From Psychroflexus curvus (GTDB lineage Bacteria; Bacteroidota; Bacteroidia; Flavobacteriales; Flavobacteriaceae), in NCBI RefSeq assembly GCF_020164585.1, contig NZ_JAIQZF010000004.1, positions 62,001 to 126,000 on the forward strand: a stretch of 64,000 nucleotides of DNA, written 5' to 3'. The notes under the pieces are model-generated. The model was given only the letters and a program-made list of their open reading frames with translations, was not told the origin of the DNA and made no database searches. The position numbers and the translations under genes were made by a program. Within the stretch, counting starts at the first letter, position 1. The number at the start of each line of letters is the position of its first letter. Positions 28,405-38,155 of this stretch are shown in pieces.

Positions 28405-29883
28405 ATGGGAAAGAGCCTTACAAGTAGAAAAGAAGATTATTCCAAGTGGTATAATGAATTGGTAGTTAAAGCAGATCTGGCAGAAAATTCAGCTGTAAGG
28501 GGCTGTATGACTATCAAACCCTATGGTTATGCTATATGGGAAAAAATGCAAGCCGAACTAGACAAGAGGTTTAAAGAAACAGGGCATGAGAATGCCTATT
28601 TTCCTTTATTTGTTCCGAAATCTCTGTTTGAAGTTGAAGAAAAAAACGCTGAAGGGTTCGCAAAAGAATGCGCTGTAGTAACACATTACAGACTGCAAAA
28701 CGACCCAGATCGACCTGGGAAATTAAGAGTGGATCCTGAAGCAAAATTAGATGAGGAACTGGTAGTAAGACCTACTTCTGAAGCTGTGATTTGGAATACT
28801 TTTAAAGGATGGATACAATCCTACAGAGACCTTCCGCTTAAAATTAACCAATGGGCCAATGTGGTAAGATGGGAAATGAGAACACGACTTTTCTTAAGAA
28901 CCACCGAATTTTTATGGCAGGAAGGGCATACTGCTCACGCTACCAAAAAAGAAGCTGTTGAAGAAGCTGAGCTCATCAATTCTCTCTATGCAGATTTTGC
29001 TGAAAACTTTTTAGCTATTCCAGTAATTGAGGGTTTAAAATCTGAAAGTGAAAAATTTGCTGGTGCAGTAGAAACGTATTGTATTGAGGCCATGATGCAG
29101 GACGGCAAAGCTCTACAAGCTGGAACGTCTCATTTTTTGGGCGAAAATTTCGCTAAAGCCTTTGATGTTAAATTCACTTCAGACCAGGGAAAACAGGAAT
29201 ACGTCTGGGCAACAAGCTGGGGAGTTTCAACAAGATTAATGGGCGCACTAGTAATGACACACTCAGATGATAACGGACTGGTGCTACCTCCAAATTTAGC
29301 CCCAATTCAAGTTGTCATTGTACCTATATTCAAAAATGAAGAACAACTCAGTCTTGTTTCTGAAAAAGCAAATGCTATTGCAGATGCTTTGAGAGCTAAA
29401 GGAATTCGAGTCAAATATGACAACAGAACAACACATAAACCCGGCTGGAAGTTTGCTGAATATGAGCTCAAAGGAATTCCTTTAAGAATTGCCATTGGTC
29501 CTAAAGACCTTGAAAAAGGTACAGTAGAACTTGCAAGAAGAGATTCTTTATCCAAAACTTTTGAAAACCAAGACGGGATAGAACATCTTATTGAAAATCT
29601 ATTAAAAGAAATTCAACTAGAACTATTCACTAAAGCAAAAGTTTTTAGAGATGAGCACATCACTGAAGTTGACACTTTTGAAGAATTCAAAGAAACTCTG
29701 GAATCTAAAGGTGGCTTTGTTTCAGCACATTGGGACGGAACTTCAGAAACCGAAGACAAAATTAAAGAACTCACAAAAGCTACAATTCGCTGCATCCCAT
29801 TTGAAGAAATTAAAGAAAGCGGAAAATGCATGTTTACAGGTAAATATTCAGCTCAACGCGTTTTATTTGCTAAAGCGTATTAA
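28405..29883 (+). CDS. proS: Proline--tRNA ligase (archaeal/eukaryotic-like type 3)
   Basis: 492 residues. ProS charges tRNA-Pro with proline. Class II motifs are visible: motif 2 in [20 protein letters not shown] and motif 3 in [19 protein letters not shown]. There is an HGTP anticodon-binding domain ([11 protein letters not shown]) and a C-terminal zinc-type extension with CIPFEE and GKCMFTGK. No editing insertion is present, as expected for this type. It is divergent from the Gly-rich lipoprotein gene and upstream of the tRNA-Glu pair. Confidence 0.97.
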   Translation: MGKSLTSRKEDYSKWYNELVVKADLAENSAVRGCMTIKPYGYAIWEKMQAELDKRFKETGHENAYFPLFVPKSLFEVEEKNAEGFAKECAVVTHYRLQNDPDRPGKLRVDPEAKLDEELVVRPTSEAVIWNTFKGWIQSYRDLPLKINQWANVVRWEMRTRLFLRTTEFLWQEGHTAHATKKEAVEEAELINSLYADFAENFLAIPVIEGLKSESEKFAGAVETYCIEAMMQDGKALQAGTSHFLGENFAKAFDVKFTSDQGKQEYVWATSWGVSTRLMGALVMTHSDDNGLVLPPNLAPIQVVIVPIFKNEEQLSLVSEKANAIADALRAKGIRVKYDNRTTHKPGWKFAEYELKGIPLRIAIGPKDLEKGTVELARRDSLSKTFENQDGIEHLIENLLKEIQLELFTKAKVFRDEHITEVDTFEEFKETLESKGGFVSAHWDGTSETEDKIKELTKATIRCIPFEEIKESGKCMFTGKYSAQRVLFAKAY

Positions 29884-29898
29884 TTTTCGAATAAAACA

Positions 29899-29929
29899 TT
29901 TGTGCAATTTAAATAATTGGTTATTTTTG
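29899..29929 (+). promoter_or_regulatory. Promoter of the tRNA-Glu/rpsT unit
   Basis: TTTG at 29899-29902 and TATTTTTG at 29922-29929 with a 19-bp spacer match the Bacteroidota -33/-7 consensus. Transcription should start about ten bases before the first tRNA. Confidence 0.75.
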
Positions 29930-29945
29930 CACTCGCAAATTTAAT

Positions 29946-30017
29946 GGTCCGTTCGTCTAGGGGTTAGGACGCCAGGTTTTCATCCTGGTAACAGGGGTTC
30001 GATTCCCCTACGGACTA
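29946..30017 (+). tRNA. tRNA-Glu(UUC), copy 1
   Basis: A 72-nt cloverleaf. The acceptor GGTCCGT pairs with ACGGACT (G-U first pair), the anticodon arm is CCAGG-TTTTCAT-CCTGG with anticodon TTC, and the T arm is AGGGG-TTCGATT-CCCCT. No CCA is encoded. Confidence 0.97.
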
Positions 30018-30052
30018 CAAGATTTTAAGTTCATTAATCAAATTATTAACAC

Positions 30053-30124
30053 GGTCCGTTCGTCTAGGGGTTAGGACGCCAGGTTTTCATCCTGGTAACA
30101 GGGGTTCGATTCCCCTACGGACTA
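30053..30124 (+). tRNA. tRNA-Glu(UUC), copy 2
   Basis: A second 72-nt copy, identical to the first and separated from it by 35 bp. Only 27 bp and no terminator separate it from the rpsT start, so the two tRNAs and rpsT probably share a transcript. Confidence 0.97.
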
Positions 30125-30151
30125 CTATTAAAATTTTTATATTTAAAAGTT

Positions 30152-30403
30152 ATGGCTAATCATAAATCAGCATTAAAAAGAATCAGAAGCAACGAAGCAA
30201 AGCGCTTAAGAAATCGCTATCAGCACAAGACAACTCGTAATGCTATCAGAAAATTAAAGTCTACTGAAGACAAAGAAGAGGCATTGAAAAGTCTTCCAGA
30301 AGTCATTTCAATGGTTGATAAGTTGGCAAAGAAAAATATCATTCATGATAATAAAGCTGCAAACCTAAAGTCTCAATTAACAAAACATGTTGCTGCTTTA
30401 TAA
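30152..30403 (+). CDS. rpsT: 30S ribosomal protein S20
   Basis: 83 residues, very basic: [20 protein letters not shown], then [15 protein letters not shown] and a C-terminal [18 protein letters not shown]20 is a primary 16S rRNA-binding protein of the small subunit. The length is normal. It follows the tandem tRNA-Glu genes and ends before an intrinsic terminator. Confidence 0.97.
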   Translation: MANHKSALKRIRSNEAKRLRNRYQHKTTRNAIRKLKSTEDKEEALKSLPEVISMVDKLAKKNIIHDNKAANLKSQLTKHVAAL

Positions 30404-30422
30404 GCCGTAACTCAGAACTTTT

Positions 30423-30452
30423 AATGGTCTCCTCAAAGAGACCATTTTTTTT
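30423..30452 (+). terminator. Intrinsic terminator after rpsT
   Basis: AATGGTCTC (30423-30431) and GAGACCATT (30438-30446) form a perfect 9-bp stem followed by eight T. Confidence 0.92.
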
Positions 30453-30477
30453 GCGAAAAAAAATTATTAATAATCAG

Positions 30478-30493
30478 TCTAAATAAATTTAGA
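30478..30493. promoter_or_regulatory. Candidate metal-regulator operator before the iron ABC operon
   Basis: TCTAAAT-AA-ATTTAGA is a perfect 7-bp inverted repeat 24 bp before the first ATG of the iron transporter operon. A TAnnTTTG-type -7 element (TAAATTTG, 30498-30505) lies just downstream, so a bound repressor would overlap the promoter. A DtxR/IdeR- or Fur-type iron repressor is the likely reader; the assignment is inference. Confidence 0.5.
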
Positions 30494-30517
30494 TGTTTAA
30501 ATTTGTCAAAAAAACAA

Positions 30518-31549
30518 ATGATGCAAAAAATAATCTACCTTTTACTTATTTCGATTTTTGTAGTTGGATGTAAGTCTGATAACAAAAAAGAAGATTCAAA
30601 CGAACTTACGGTCTATACTCATAGGCATTATGAATCTGACCAGGAGCTATTCAAACGTTTTGAAGAAGAAAGCGGTATTAAGCTCAACATCGTTAATGCA
30701 AGTGCTGACGAGTTAATTCAAAAAATGAGCTTAGAAGGAGAACAGTCTCCTGCAGATGTCCTTATTACTGTGGATGCTGGTCGACTTTACAGAGCCAAAT
30801 CTCAGAATTTACTTCAGTCTTTTTCATCCAGTCTTATAGATTCTATTGTTCCAAAACATCTTAAAGACGAAGACGGACAATGGGTAGGATTAACTAAAAG
30901 AGCTAGAGTTATTGCTTATTCTAAAGAAAGAATTGATTCTACTCAATTATCAACTTATGAAAATCTAACTTCACAGGAATGGGAAGATAAAATTTTGGTA
31001 AGAAGTTCTTCAAACATCTACAATCAGTCACTTTTAGCTTTAATTATTGCCAATAAAGGGCAGCAATCTGCTGAAGATTGGGCTAGTGGTGTTGTTGAGA
31101 ATATGGCACGTGCCCCTAAAGGTAACGACAGAGACCAGGTGAAAGCTGTAGCCAATAACGAAGGGGATCTTGCTATTGTAAATACTTACTATATCGGAAA
31201 GCTTTTAAATTCTGAAGATAAAAATGAAGTTGAAGCAGGAAAGAGCGTCGACATCTTTTTTCCGAATCAGGAAACAACAGGGACACATATCAATGTTAGC
31301 GGCATAGGCGTTGCAAAATATTCGCCTAACAAAGAAAATGCTGTTCAATTTATTGAATTTTTGCTTCAGGAGAAAGCTCAAAGCATCTTTGCCGGTTCGA
31401 ATTTTGAATATCCTGTAAACCCCAACGTGGAACCTGCAGACATTCTAAAATCCTGGGGAGATTTTAAAGAAGACAATTTATCCTTGAATAAACTGGGAGA
31501 ATATAACAAAGAAGCCGTCATTATTTTTGATAAAGTAGGCTGGAAATAG
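30518..31549 (+). CDS. Iron(III) ABC transporter substrate-binding lipoprotein (FbpA/FutA-like)
   Basis: About 343 residues from ATG 30518 (30521 is also possible; TTG at 30503 is less likely because it lies in the -7 element). The lipobox FVVGC is near residue 18. The body matches ferric-ion-binding proteins: LTVYTHRHYESDQELFKRFEEESGIKL, ADVLITVDAGRLYRAK, and NTYYIGKLL with paired tyrosines that usually bind Fe3+. It is the first gene of an operon with permease and ATPase genes. Confidence 0.92.
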   Translation: MMQKIIYLLLISIFVVGCKSDNKKEDSNELTVYTHRHYESDQELFKRFEEESGIKLNIVNASADELIQKMSLEGEQSPADVLITVDAGRLYRAKSQNLLQSFSSSLIDSIVPKHLKDEDGQWVGLTKRARVIAYSKERIDSTQLSTYENLTSQEWEDKILVRSSSNIYNQSLLALIIANKGQQSAEDWASGVVENMARAPKGNDRDQVKAVANNEGDLAIVNTYYIGKLLNSEDKNEVEAGKSVDIFFPNQETTGTHINVSGIGVAKYSPNKENAVQFIEFLLQEKAQSIFAGSNFEYPVNPNVEPADILKSWGDFKEDNLSLNKLGEYNKEAVIIFDKVGWK

Positions 31550-31556
31550 TTCTAAA

Positions 31557-33194
31557 TTGAATCTAAAACATAGATTTTTCAAACTCAAAAGAGACCTCAA
31601 CCGATGGTCTCTTTTGTTGTTGTTAATTCTGGCAGTAGTTTCTGTTCCGATTCTCACTATAGGTCTTAAATTATTTGATGGGCCTGGAGAAAGCTGGAAC
31701 CACATATTAGAATATGTCTTATTTGATTATTTAAAAAATTCCTTTCTTTTAGCCCTATTCTGTTCAATTATTGTCATTCTCTTTGGAGTGACGACAGCCT
31801 GGCTGGTCTCCAGGTTCGAGTTTCCTTTCAGGAAGCAGCTGGAATGGCTTCTCATCTTACCTCTATCTGTACCTGCTTACATTATGGCTTATGCCTACGC
31901 AGGGGTTTTTGGGTATTCCGGACTATTTTCAAAACTAATGGGGGCTTTTGGTATTGGTGATTTCAGAATCGAGGTCATGAATATTTATGGGCTGTCTTTA
32001 GTATTAAGCATTTCACTGTTTCCTTATGTTTATGTGAGCAGTAGAACTTTCTTTCTTGCTCAGGCTACCAACTTACTTGAAGCGTCAAGAATGCTTGGAA
32101 TTAGTGAATTCAAATCTTTTTTCAAACTGATTTTTCCTTTAGCCAGACCTGCTATTATTGCCGGGTTGGTTTTAGTTCTGATGGAAGTTTTAAACGATTA
32201 CGGTGCGGCAAGCTACTATGGAGTAAGCACCTTTACAACAGGGATTTTCAGGTCCTGGTTTTCACTCGGCGAGCCAGAAACTGCCATCTATCTTTCCGCC
32301 ATATTATTATTGATCGTGTTTGGGCTTATTCTTTTTGAAAAATGGCAGAGAAGACATCTTAATTTTACTTCAGCTAAAATGTCCAAGCAGAATTATAATT
32401 CAAGACTTAAGCCTAAAAAAGCTAACCAACTATGGTTTACTGTCATTTGCTTTATTCCCGTTTTTTTAGGTTTTGTTCTGCCTGTTATTCAACTTATTAT
32501 CTGGGTAGAGCAAACGTTTTCAAAAGTATGGACTGTTGAATTTATTTCAATCACTCTTGAGAGCTTTGGTATTGCATTTTTAACAGCATCTGTTACTGTT
32601 TTGGTTGCTTTGCTCCTTCTCTTTTTTACCAGATGGAATAAAATTGAATTGCTTAAAACCAGCTCTAAGCTTGGTGTTTTGGGATATGCAATTCCCGGAA
32701 TAATTATAGCAATAGGAGTTTTAATTCCCAGTTTGTACATAGACAAATGGTTAATTGAAAAAAATATAACTTCAAAACTGATTCTAAATGCAACGCTCAT
32801 TGCTTTGGTATATGCCTATGTTGTAAGATTTTTAGCAGTGGCTTATCAACCTTTGGAATCTTCCAGCCTGAAAATCGACCGAAGTTTATCTGACTCCTCC
32901 AAGGTTTTGGGGAAAGGTAACTTCAAAACATTTTTCAAAATTGAATTTCCACTAATAAGAGCTGGACTTCTGAGTGCCTTTATTTTAGTGTTTATCGATA
33001 TCTTAAAGGAATTGCCTCTTACTTTAATCATGAAACCTTACGATGTCAATACTCTGGCAGTAAAGTCGTTTGAATACGCAAGCGACGAGATGGTAAGCTC
33101 TGCAGCTCTCCCATCTCTTCTCATAATATTAACGGCATTAATCCCTGCCATTTTTTTAAATAAGTTACTTTTGAAGAATGCAAGCAACTCTTAA
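31557..33194 (+). CDS. Iron(III) ABC transporter permease (FbpB-like, double length)
   Basis: 545 residues with about twelve membrane helices in two fused permease halves, as in FbpB/AfuB. The first EAA-type coupling loop is EASRMLGISEFKSFFKLIFPLARPAI. The second, SKVLGKGNFKTFFKIEFPLIRAGLL, lies in the C-terminal half. A TTG at 31557 is the only sensible start. It begins 7 bp after the binding-protein gene and overlaps the ATPase gene by 17 bp. Confidence 0.93.
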   Translation: MNLKHRFFKLKRDLNRWSLLLLLILAVVSVPILTIGLKLFDGPGESWNHILEYVLFDYLKNSFLLALFCSIIVILFGVTTAWLVSRFEFPFRKQLEWLLILPLSVPAYIMAYAYAGVFGYSGLFSKLMGAFGIGDFRIEVMNIYGLSLVLSISLFPYVYVSSRTFFLAQATNLLEASRMLGISEFKSFFKLIFPLARPAIIAGLVLVLMEVLNDYGAASYYGVSTFTTGIFRSWFSLGEPETAIYLSAILLLIVFGLILFEKWQRRHLNFTSAKMSKQNYNSRLKPKKANQLWFTVICFIPVFLGFVLPVIQLIIWVEQTFSKVWTVEFISITLESFGIAFLTASVTVLVALLLLFFTRWNKIELLKTSSKLGVLGYAIPGIIIAIGVLIPSLYIDKWLIEKNITSKLILNATLIALVYAYVVRFLAVAYQPLESSSLKIDRSLSDSSKVLGKGNFKTFFKIEFPLIRAGLLSAFILVFIDILKELPLTLIMKPYDVNTLAVKSFEYASDEMVSSAALPSLLIILTALIPAIFLNKLLLKNASNS

Positions 33195-34173
33195 CATTTC
33201 CAATCTATCCAAATCTTTCGATCAGGGAAAGGTAAAAGCTCTTGATGGGATCACTTTTAATGTGAACCAGGGAGATATTTGTGCAGTTGTAGGTGAAAGC
33301 GGCAGTGGCAAAACTACGCTTATCCGCCTTATAGCAGGTCTTGAGGAGTTAGATTCTGGAGAAATACATATCGAAAACCACCTTGTGGCTTCTATCAAAA
33401 AAAATGTCGCTCCAGAAAAAAGAGATGTTGGCATGGTGTTTCAGGAATATGCGCTTTTCCCTCATCTTTCTGTATTGGAAAATGTAGTTTATGGCATTAA
33501 AAACTCCAGATCCAAAAAAGATACTGCCCTAGAAACCCTCGACCTTGTTGGATTAAAAGGTTTCGAAAAAAGATACCCGCATGAGTTGTCTGGAGGACAA
33601 CAGCAAAGAGTAGCATTGGCTAGAGCCCTGGCTCCAAAACCTTCAGTGTTAATTCTAGATGAGCCCTTCAGCAATCTGGATGCCATGATGAGATACAGAC
33701 TGAGAAATGAAGTTTTCAACATCATTAAAAAAACGGGTGTTACCGCTATTTTTGTAACGCATGACACCCAGGATGCCCTTGCTGTAGCCGATGAAATTTT
33801 AATACTTCAAAATGGAAAATTGGTTCAAAAAGATGAAGCTTCGGCCTTATATAAAAAACCTCAATCCATTTATGTGGCTTCTTTATTCGGAAACACAGTT
33901 CAACTTAATAAAGGTTTGCAAACTGCATTCAAATGCCCTCTAAAAGAGGATTGTTGTCATGCTATCAGAAATGAAAGCCTTACTGTAAATCAAGATTGTG
34001 ATTATGTTTCTGAAGCTGAAATATTAAAAAGGACTTTTTTAGGCACCCACTCTCAATTGCTTTTAAAATTGGATAATGGGGAGCATCTCACCGTAGTTAC
34101 CAACGAACCCGTATTGGGCGAAACAATTAAAATCGGTTTTAATTCGAAAGATGTTTTAGCTTTCGATGAATAA
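33178..34173 (+). CDS. Iron(III) ABC transporter ATP-binding protein (FbpC-like)
   Basis: 331 residues. Walker A GESGSGKTT (~38-46), Q-loop VFQEYALFPHLSV, signature LSGGQQQRVALARAL, Walker B VLILDEPFSNLD and the H-loop FVTHD are all intact. The C-terminal ~100 residues are a TOBE-like regulatory region with a short Cys-rich stretch (KCPLKEDCCH). It powers the FbpA/FbpB importer encoded upstream. The stop is adjacent to the convergent glycosyltransferase gene. Confidence 0.94.
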   Translation: MQATLNISNLSKSFDQGKVKALDGITFNVNQGDICAVVGESGSGKTTLIRLIAGLEELDSGEIHIENHLVASIKKNVAPEKRDVGMVFQEYALFPHLSVLENVVYGIKNSRSKKDTALETLDLVGLKGFEKRYPHELSGGQQQRVALARALAPKPSVLILDEPFSNLDAMMRYRLRNEVFNIIKKTGVTAIFVTHDTQDALAVADEILILQNGKLVQKDEASALYKKPQSIYVASLFGNTVQLNKGLQTAFKCPLKEDCCHAIRNESLTVNQDCDYVSEAEILKRTFLGTHSQLLLKLDNGEHLTVVTNEPVLGETIKIGFNSKDVLAFDE

Positions 34174-35550
34174 TTACTGTCCCCTTAAAAAGATGATAGT
34201 ACTTACAGTTTTAAGCAGAATTCTCAAATCCAGAAACACACTTCGCTGCTTGATGTAATACAGGTCGTATTGCAATTTTTCCAACATATCCTCCTCAGAG
34301 TTTGCGTACCTTGTATTCACCTGAGCCCATCCGGTAAGCCCGGGTTTAATGATTTGCCTAACCTCATAAAATGGTATTTTATCTGATAAACTTTTAACGA
34401 ATTCGGGGCGTTCTGGTCTTGGTCCTATAAGACTCATCTCGCCTTTGAGCACATTAAAGAATTGAGGTAGTTCATCAAGTCGTGTATGCCTTAAAAATTT
34501 ACCGAATTTTGTAATTCGCACATCTCCTTTATAAGCTAACTGAGCACCATGAGGTTCAGCATCCTTAACCATTGTCCTAAATTTGATGATTTTGAATTCC
34601 TTGCCAGATTTCCCTAATCTAATTTGTTTATAAAATAGACTTCCTCTATTTCCGATTAGGTTTCCAAGAGCAATAAAGGGCAAAAAGAATAAAACACAGG
34701 CCAATCCTAAAATACTCAAAACAATATCCACAGTTATTTGATATAATAAGTAAAGCCTGTTTTGATTACTTCTACTGAAAGGAAAATAAAAATAAAATTC
34801 ATTGTTTATATACTGCAAAGGCACCTTACTTGTAATATCCTCATAAACATGCGCATAAGCTTTGATGGGAAAACCTATCTTTAAAAGAGGCACTAAAGCC
34901 TGATATACCTCAGAACTTAGACCTTCCATTGAATTGGTCACCACTATTTCTCCAATGTTATAATCTTTAACAACTGCTTGAATTTCACTTAATTTGTAAG
35001 CCTCAAAGCTTTTTGATTCTCGCCCTTTTGAACTTATATAGCCTTTGATCTCGTAATTTGGATCATTCTTGAGCAATTCGTTAGCGATAATGTCTATATC
35101 AACGTCATCACCAACGATTAATACTCTTTTAAAGAAACGAGGAGAGGTAATCAACCCTATGTAAAGAAACCTCCAGATTAATAGAGACAGGAGCAGGATG
35201 GTAAAAAAATAAAGAATTTGAAACCTATTTTCAGGAAGAGTTGGTGTGAATTTAGGAGTTAGCAAAAAAAACAAGGTCACCAGAAGTGAGGTTAATACCA
35301 CATTTTTCACCGTGGCTTTTCTAGACTCTGCTTTTTGTAAGTCATAGATTTCGAAAACAGCCCCGAATACAAGAACATAGAACCCTAATACTATAAGCCA
35401 AACCCATGTGTTGGAATTAAAAGGAAAATAAGTAAAGTCAAGAATCTGGGTTGTTAAATAAAGAGCTAACCACACAAAAGCTACATCAAATATTCTCAGT
35501 AATACTTTCCTTTCAGAAATTTCAAAATGGCTGACTTTATTAAATTTCAT
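34174..35550 (-). CDS. Exopolysaccharide polyprenyl glycosylphosphotransferase (WcaJ/WbaP-like)
   Basis: 458 residues. Four N-terminal membrane helices precede a Rossmann-like central part (RVLIVGDDVDIDII), a further helix, and a bacterial sugar transferase domain with KIIKFRTMVKDAEPHG, LRHTRLDELPQFFNVLKGEMSLIGPRPERPEF and GLTGWAQVN. Such enzymes transfer a sugar-1-phosphate to undecaprenyl phosphate to start polysaccharide synthesis. No other glycan genes are adjacent, so the product is unknown. Convergent with the iron operon. Confidence 0.93.
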   Translation of the reverse strand: MKFNKVSHFEISERKVLLRIFDVAFVWLALYLTTQILDFTYFPFNSNTWVWLIVLGFYVLVFGAVFEIYDLQKAESRKATVKNVVLTSLLVTLFFLLTPKFTPTLPENRFQILYFFTILLLSLLIWRFLYIGLITSPRFFKRVLIVGDDVDIDIIANELLKNDPNYEIKGYISSKGRESKSFEAYKLSEIQAVVKDYNIGEIVVTNSMEGLSSEVYQALVPLLKIGFPIKAYAHVYEDITSKVPLQYINNEFYFYFPFSRSNQNRLYLLYQITVDIVLSILGLACVLFFLPFIALGNLIGNRGSLFYKQIRLGKSGKEFKIIKFRTMVKDAEPHGAQLAYKGDVRITKFGKFLRHTRLDELPQFFNVLKGEMSLIGPRPERPEFVKSLSDKIPFYEVRQIIKPGLTGWAQVNTRYANSEEDMLEKLQYDLYYIKQRSVFLDLRILLKTVSTIIFLRGQ

Positions 35551-35668
35551 GACTTAGGATATCATGACCAATTTATAAAAATATACAAAGTAAATCCTTA
35601 AAAAAAATTGTTTTATACTATTTTTTTCTAAACCCTCCTTTTTAAAGTAAATTTGAAAAAAAATAAGA

Positions 35669-37246
35669 TTGAAAAATATACTTTTAGCTCTATCCTCGGG
35701 TCTTTTACTGGCCTTAAGCTGGCCGACAAATGGCTTCAGCCTCTTGAGTTTCATTGGATTTGTACCTCTTCTTTTTGCTGAATTTAATCTTAGGAAAAGT
35801 GAATTAAAAAGAAATAATTTGAAACTATTCGGTCTTGCCTATCTCAGCTTTCTTGTTTGGAACCTTATAACCACCTACTGGCTTTACTTCTCGACGCCTT
35901 TTGGTGGGGTTTTTGCCATTCTTGCTAATTCTTTACTTATGAGTTTGGTTTTTCTTATTTACCATATCATTGCCAAGCGTGTTGCGTTTACAGCCGCCTC
36001 TTCCTTTTTTATTGCCCTATGGCTAAGTTTTGAAAAATTACATCTGAGCTGGGAATTCTCGTGGCCATGGCTCAATCTCGGAAATGTATTTGCCGAAGAT
36101 GTTTATCTGATTCAATGGTATGAGTATACAGGAACTTTCGGTGGAAGCCTTTGGGTTTTAATCAGCAATTTCATTCTTTTTAAGGGGATATTGCTTTATA
36201 TACAACACAAGGATTCCAAAATTCTAATGCGAACTGGACTTAGATTTTTTCTAATTTTAGGTATACCTATTGTCGTTAGCCTTTTGATTAAGCCAGAAAT
36301 GAATTCAGAAAACACGATTGAAACGCTAAGTCTGCAACCCAATATCGATCCTTACACAGAGAAATACAACACAAATGATGAAGGTATTTCCAGAAGTTTA
36401 ATCGATTTGGCAGAACCCTTACTTACAAATCAACCTCAACTGCTTATCGCTCCGGAAACTGTTTTTGCTGAGGGCATTGACATCAAAAATTACAGATATT
36501 CACACGCCAAACTATTTACTGAACAACTGTTGAGTAAAAATAAGCAACTTAATATTTTGTTTGGGATCTCGATGTATCAAATAATTCGTGATGAAAGTCA
36601 AATTTCTCCACAAAGCAATGTTTTTAGAAAAGGAGTCTGGTTCAATGATTACAATAGTGCGGTTTTTAAAAGAAAAAATGCAGAACATGAATTTTACCAT
36701 AAATCCAAATTGGTAGTAGGTGTAGAAAATTTTCCTTATCAGTCTGCTTTAAAGCCACTCATGGGTGACATCATGATAGATCTTGGCGGAACGGTAGCCA
36801 AGAAAACAACTCAGGAAGAGCGCAGTGTATTTGAATTGAATAATGGCTATAGCGTTGCTCCTATCATCTGTTATGAATCCGTTTACGGTGAGTTTGTAAC
36901 TGGCTATGTGTCGAATGGTGCTAATGCACTAGCCATCATCACCAACGATGCCTGGTGGGGAGAAACTCAAGGTCACAAACAACACTGGAGCTATGCCAGA
37001 TTGCGAGCTATCGAAACAAGACGCGCAATAGCGAGGAGTGCCAACACTGGAATATCGGGCTTCATAGATAAGGATGGGACGGTTCTAGAAAAATCAAATT
37101 ATAACGAAAAAGTTGCTTTAAGTTATGATCTGCCACTTTATGAAGAGGAAACGTTTTATGTAAAATTTGGAGATTTTATACCTAGAATTTCCAACTTCTT
37201 AGCCTTATTCATTTTATTATTTGCAGTCACCAGAAGAAGAAAATAA
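35669..37246 (+). CDS. lnt: Apolipoprotein N-acyltransferase
   Basis: 525 residues. Lnt adds the third acyl chain to lipoproteins in the inner membrane. About six membrane helices are followed by a nitrilase domain whose triad is visible: Glu in LLIAPETVFAEG, Lys in EFYHKSKLVVGVENFPY, and Cys in VAPIICYESVYGEF. TTG at 35669 is the probable start (KNILLALSSGLLLALSWP follows). The number of lipoproteins in this window fits a need for Lnt. A terminator follows. Confidence 0.95.
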   Translation: MKNILLALSSGLLLALSWPTNGFSLLSFIGFVPLLFAEFNLRKSELKRNNLKLFGLAYLSFLVWNLITTYWLYFSTPFGGVFAILANSLLMSLVFLIYHIIAKRVAFTAASSFFIALWLSFEKLHLSWEFSWPWLNLGNVFAEDVYLIQWYEYTGTFGGSLWVLISNFILFKGILLYIQHKDSKILMRTGLRFFLILGIPIVVSLLIKPEMNSENTIETLSLQPNIDPYTEKYNTNDEGISRSLIDLAEPLLTNQPQLLIAPETVFAEGIDIKNYRYSHAKLFTEQLLSKNKQLNILFGISMYQIIRDESQISPQSNVFRKGVWFNDYNSAVFKRKNAEHEFYHKSKLVVGVENFPYQSALKPLMGDIMIDLGGTVAKKTTQEERSVFELNNGYSVAPIICYESVYGEFVTGYVSNGANALAIITNDAWWGETQGHKQHWSYARLRAIETRRAIARSANTGISGFIDKDGTVLEKSNYNEKVALSYDLPLYEEETFYVKFGDFIPRISNFLALFILLFAVTRRRK

Positions 37247-37252
37247 ACGGTT

Positions 37253-37292
37253 ACCCCGAGGCAAGGTTATCGGGGTTATTATCATTTTTTTT
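37253..37292 (+). terminator. Intrinsic terminator after lnt
   Basis: ACCCCGA (37253-37259) pairs with TCGGGGT (37270-37276), followed by a T-rich tract. Confidence 0.7.
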
Positions 37293-37324
37293 ACTACTTA
37301 CACCATTCCATAAATGTTCATAAA

Positions 37325-38068
37325 TTATTTGTTCTGCTGGCTCTGAAGCCCAGAGGTAACTATGGATAGTAAAAGATAAACAAAGATGATAATAGGAATG
37401 GCTACAAATTGAAGCCAGATTATGGTGATAATCGAAAACACGACAATAAAATACCTAAACCAGTTTTCTTTCACATTCAAATTTTTAAATTTCAACGCAA
37501 ACAACTTTATTTCTGCGTTGAGCAATAAAACACTTAGGATTGAAACAAAAATCAGGACGTAAGTGTTTTCAATCCAGGGCGTAGTAAAAGATTCGGGGTG
37601 GTATTCTAAAATAAGGCCAAGGCTCAAAATCAAAAGCGCGTTGGCTGGTGTCGGCAAACCAATAAAGCTATCGGTTTGACGTTCATCAATATTAAATTTC
37701 GCCAGTCTATAGGCAGACCCCAAAGTGATAATGAGTCCAATAAAAACCATCCAATTCGTGTCTGGGGAAAGAAAAACTAAAGCTGAGGAAGAATTTAATG
37801 ATCTAGACAATAACTGACACATGACTATACCTGGAACCAAACCACTGGTGACCATATCTGCAAGGGAGTCGAGTTGTAAACCCATCTCGCTTTTTACATC
37901 CAAAGCTCTGGCTGCCAAACCATCAAAAAAATCGAAGAAAATTCCTATGGCTACAAATAAAGTAGCCGTGCTTAAATCGCCTTGAACAGCAAAAACACTT
38001 GCTATACTACCTGCCAGTAAATTAAGTAAGGTTATAAAATTTGGAATTTGTCTTTTTATCAATCTCAT
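37325..38068 (-). CDS. pssA: CDP-alcohol phosphatidyltransferase, probably phosphatidylserine synthase
   Basis: About 247 residues from the ATG at 38068 (a start at 38089 would add 7 residues). The CDP-alcohol motif is FDGLAARALDVKSEMGLQLDSLAD, matching DGxxARxxxxxxxxGxxxDxxxD. Eight or so membrane segments surround it. It makes phosphatidylserine, the precursor of phosphatidylethanolamine, from CDP-diacylglycerol and serine. Bacteroidota PssA has this length. It is divergent from the PorV-like gene. Confidence 0.92.
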   Translation of the reverse strand: MRLIKRQIPNFITLLNLLAGSIASVFAVQGDLSTATLFVAIGIFFDFFDGLAARALDVKSEMGLQLDSLADMVTSGLVPGIVMCQLLSRSLNSSSALVFLSPDTNWMVFIGLIITLGSAYRLAKFNIDERQTDSFIGLPTPANALLILSLGLILEYHPESFTTPWIENTYVLIFVSILSVLLLNAEIKLFALKFKNLNVKENWFRYFIVVFSIITIIWLQFVAIPIIIFVYLLLSIVTSGLQSQQNK

Positions 38069-38155
38069 AAAGTGGAATCTTAGATGCAATAAGAAAAAGC
38101 AAAATAAGTTTTAATATTATTAATTGTGGCATATTTGCCCAAAATAATTAGTGAA

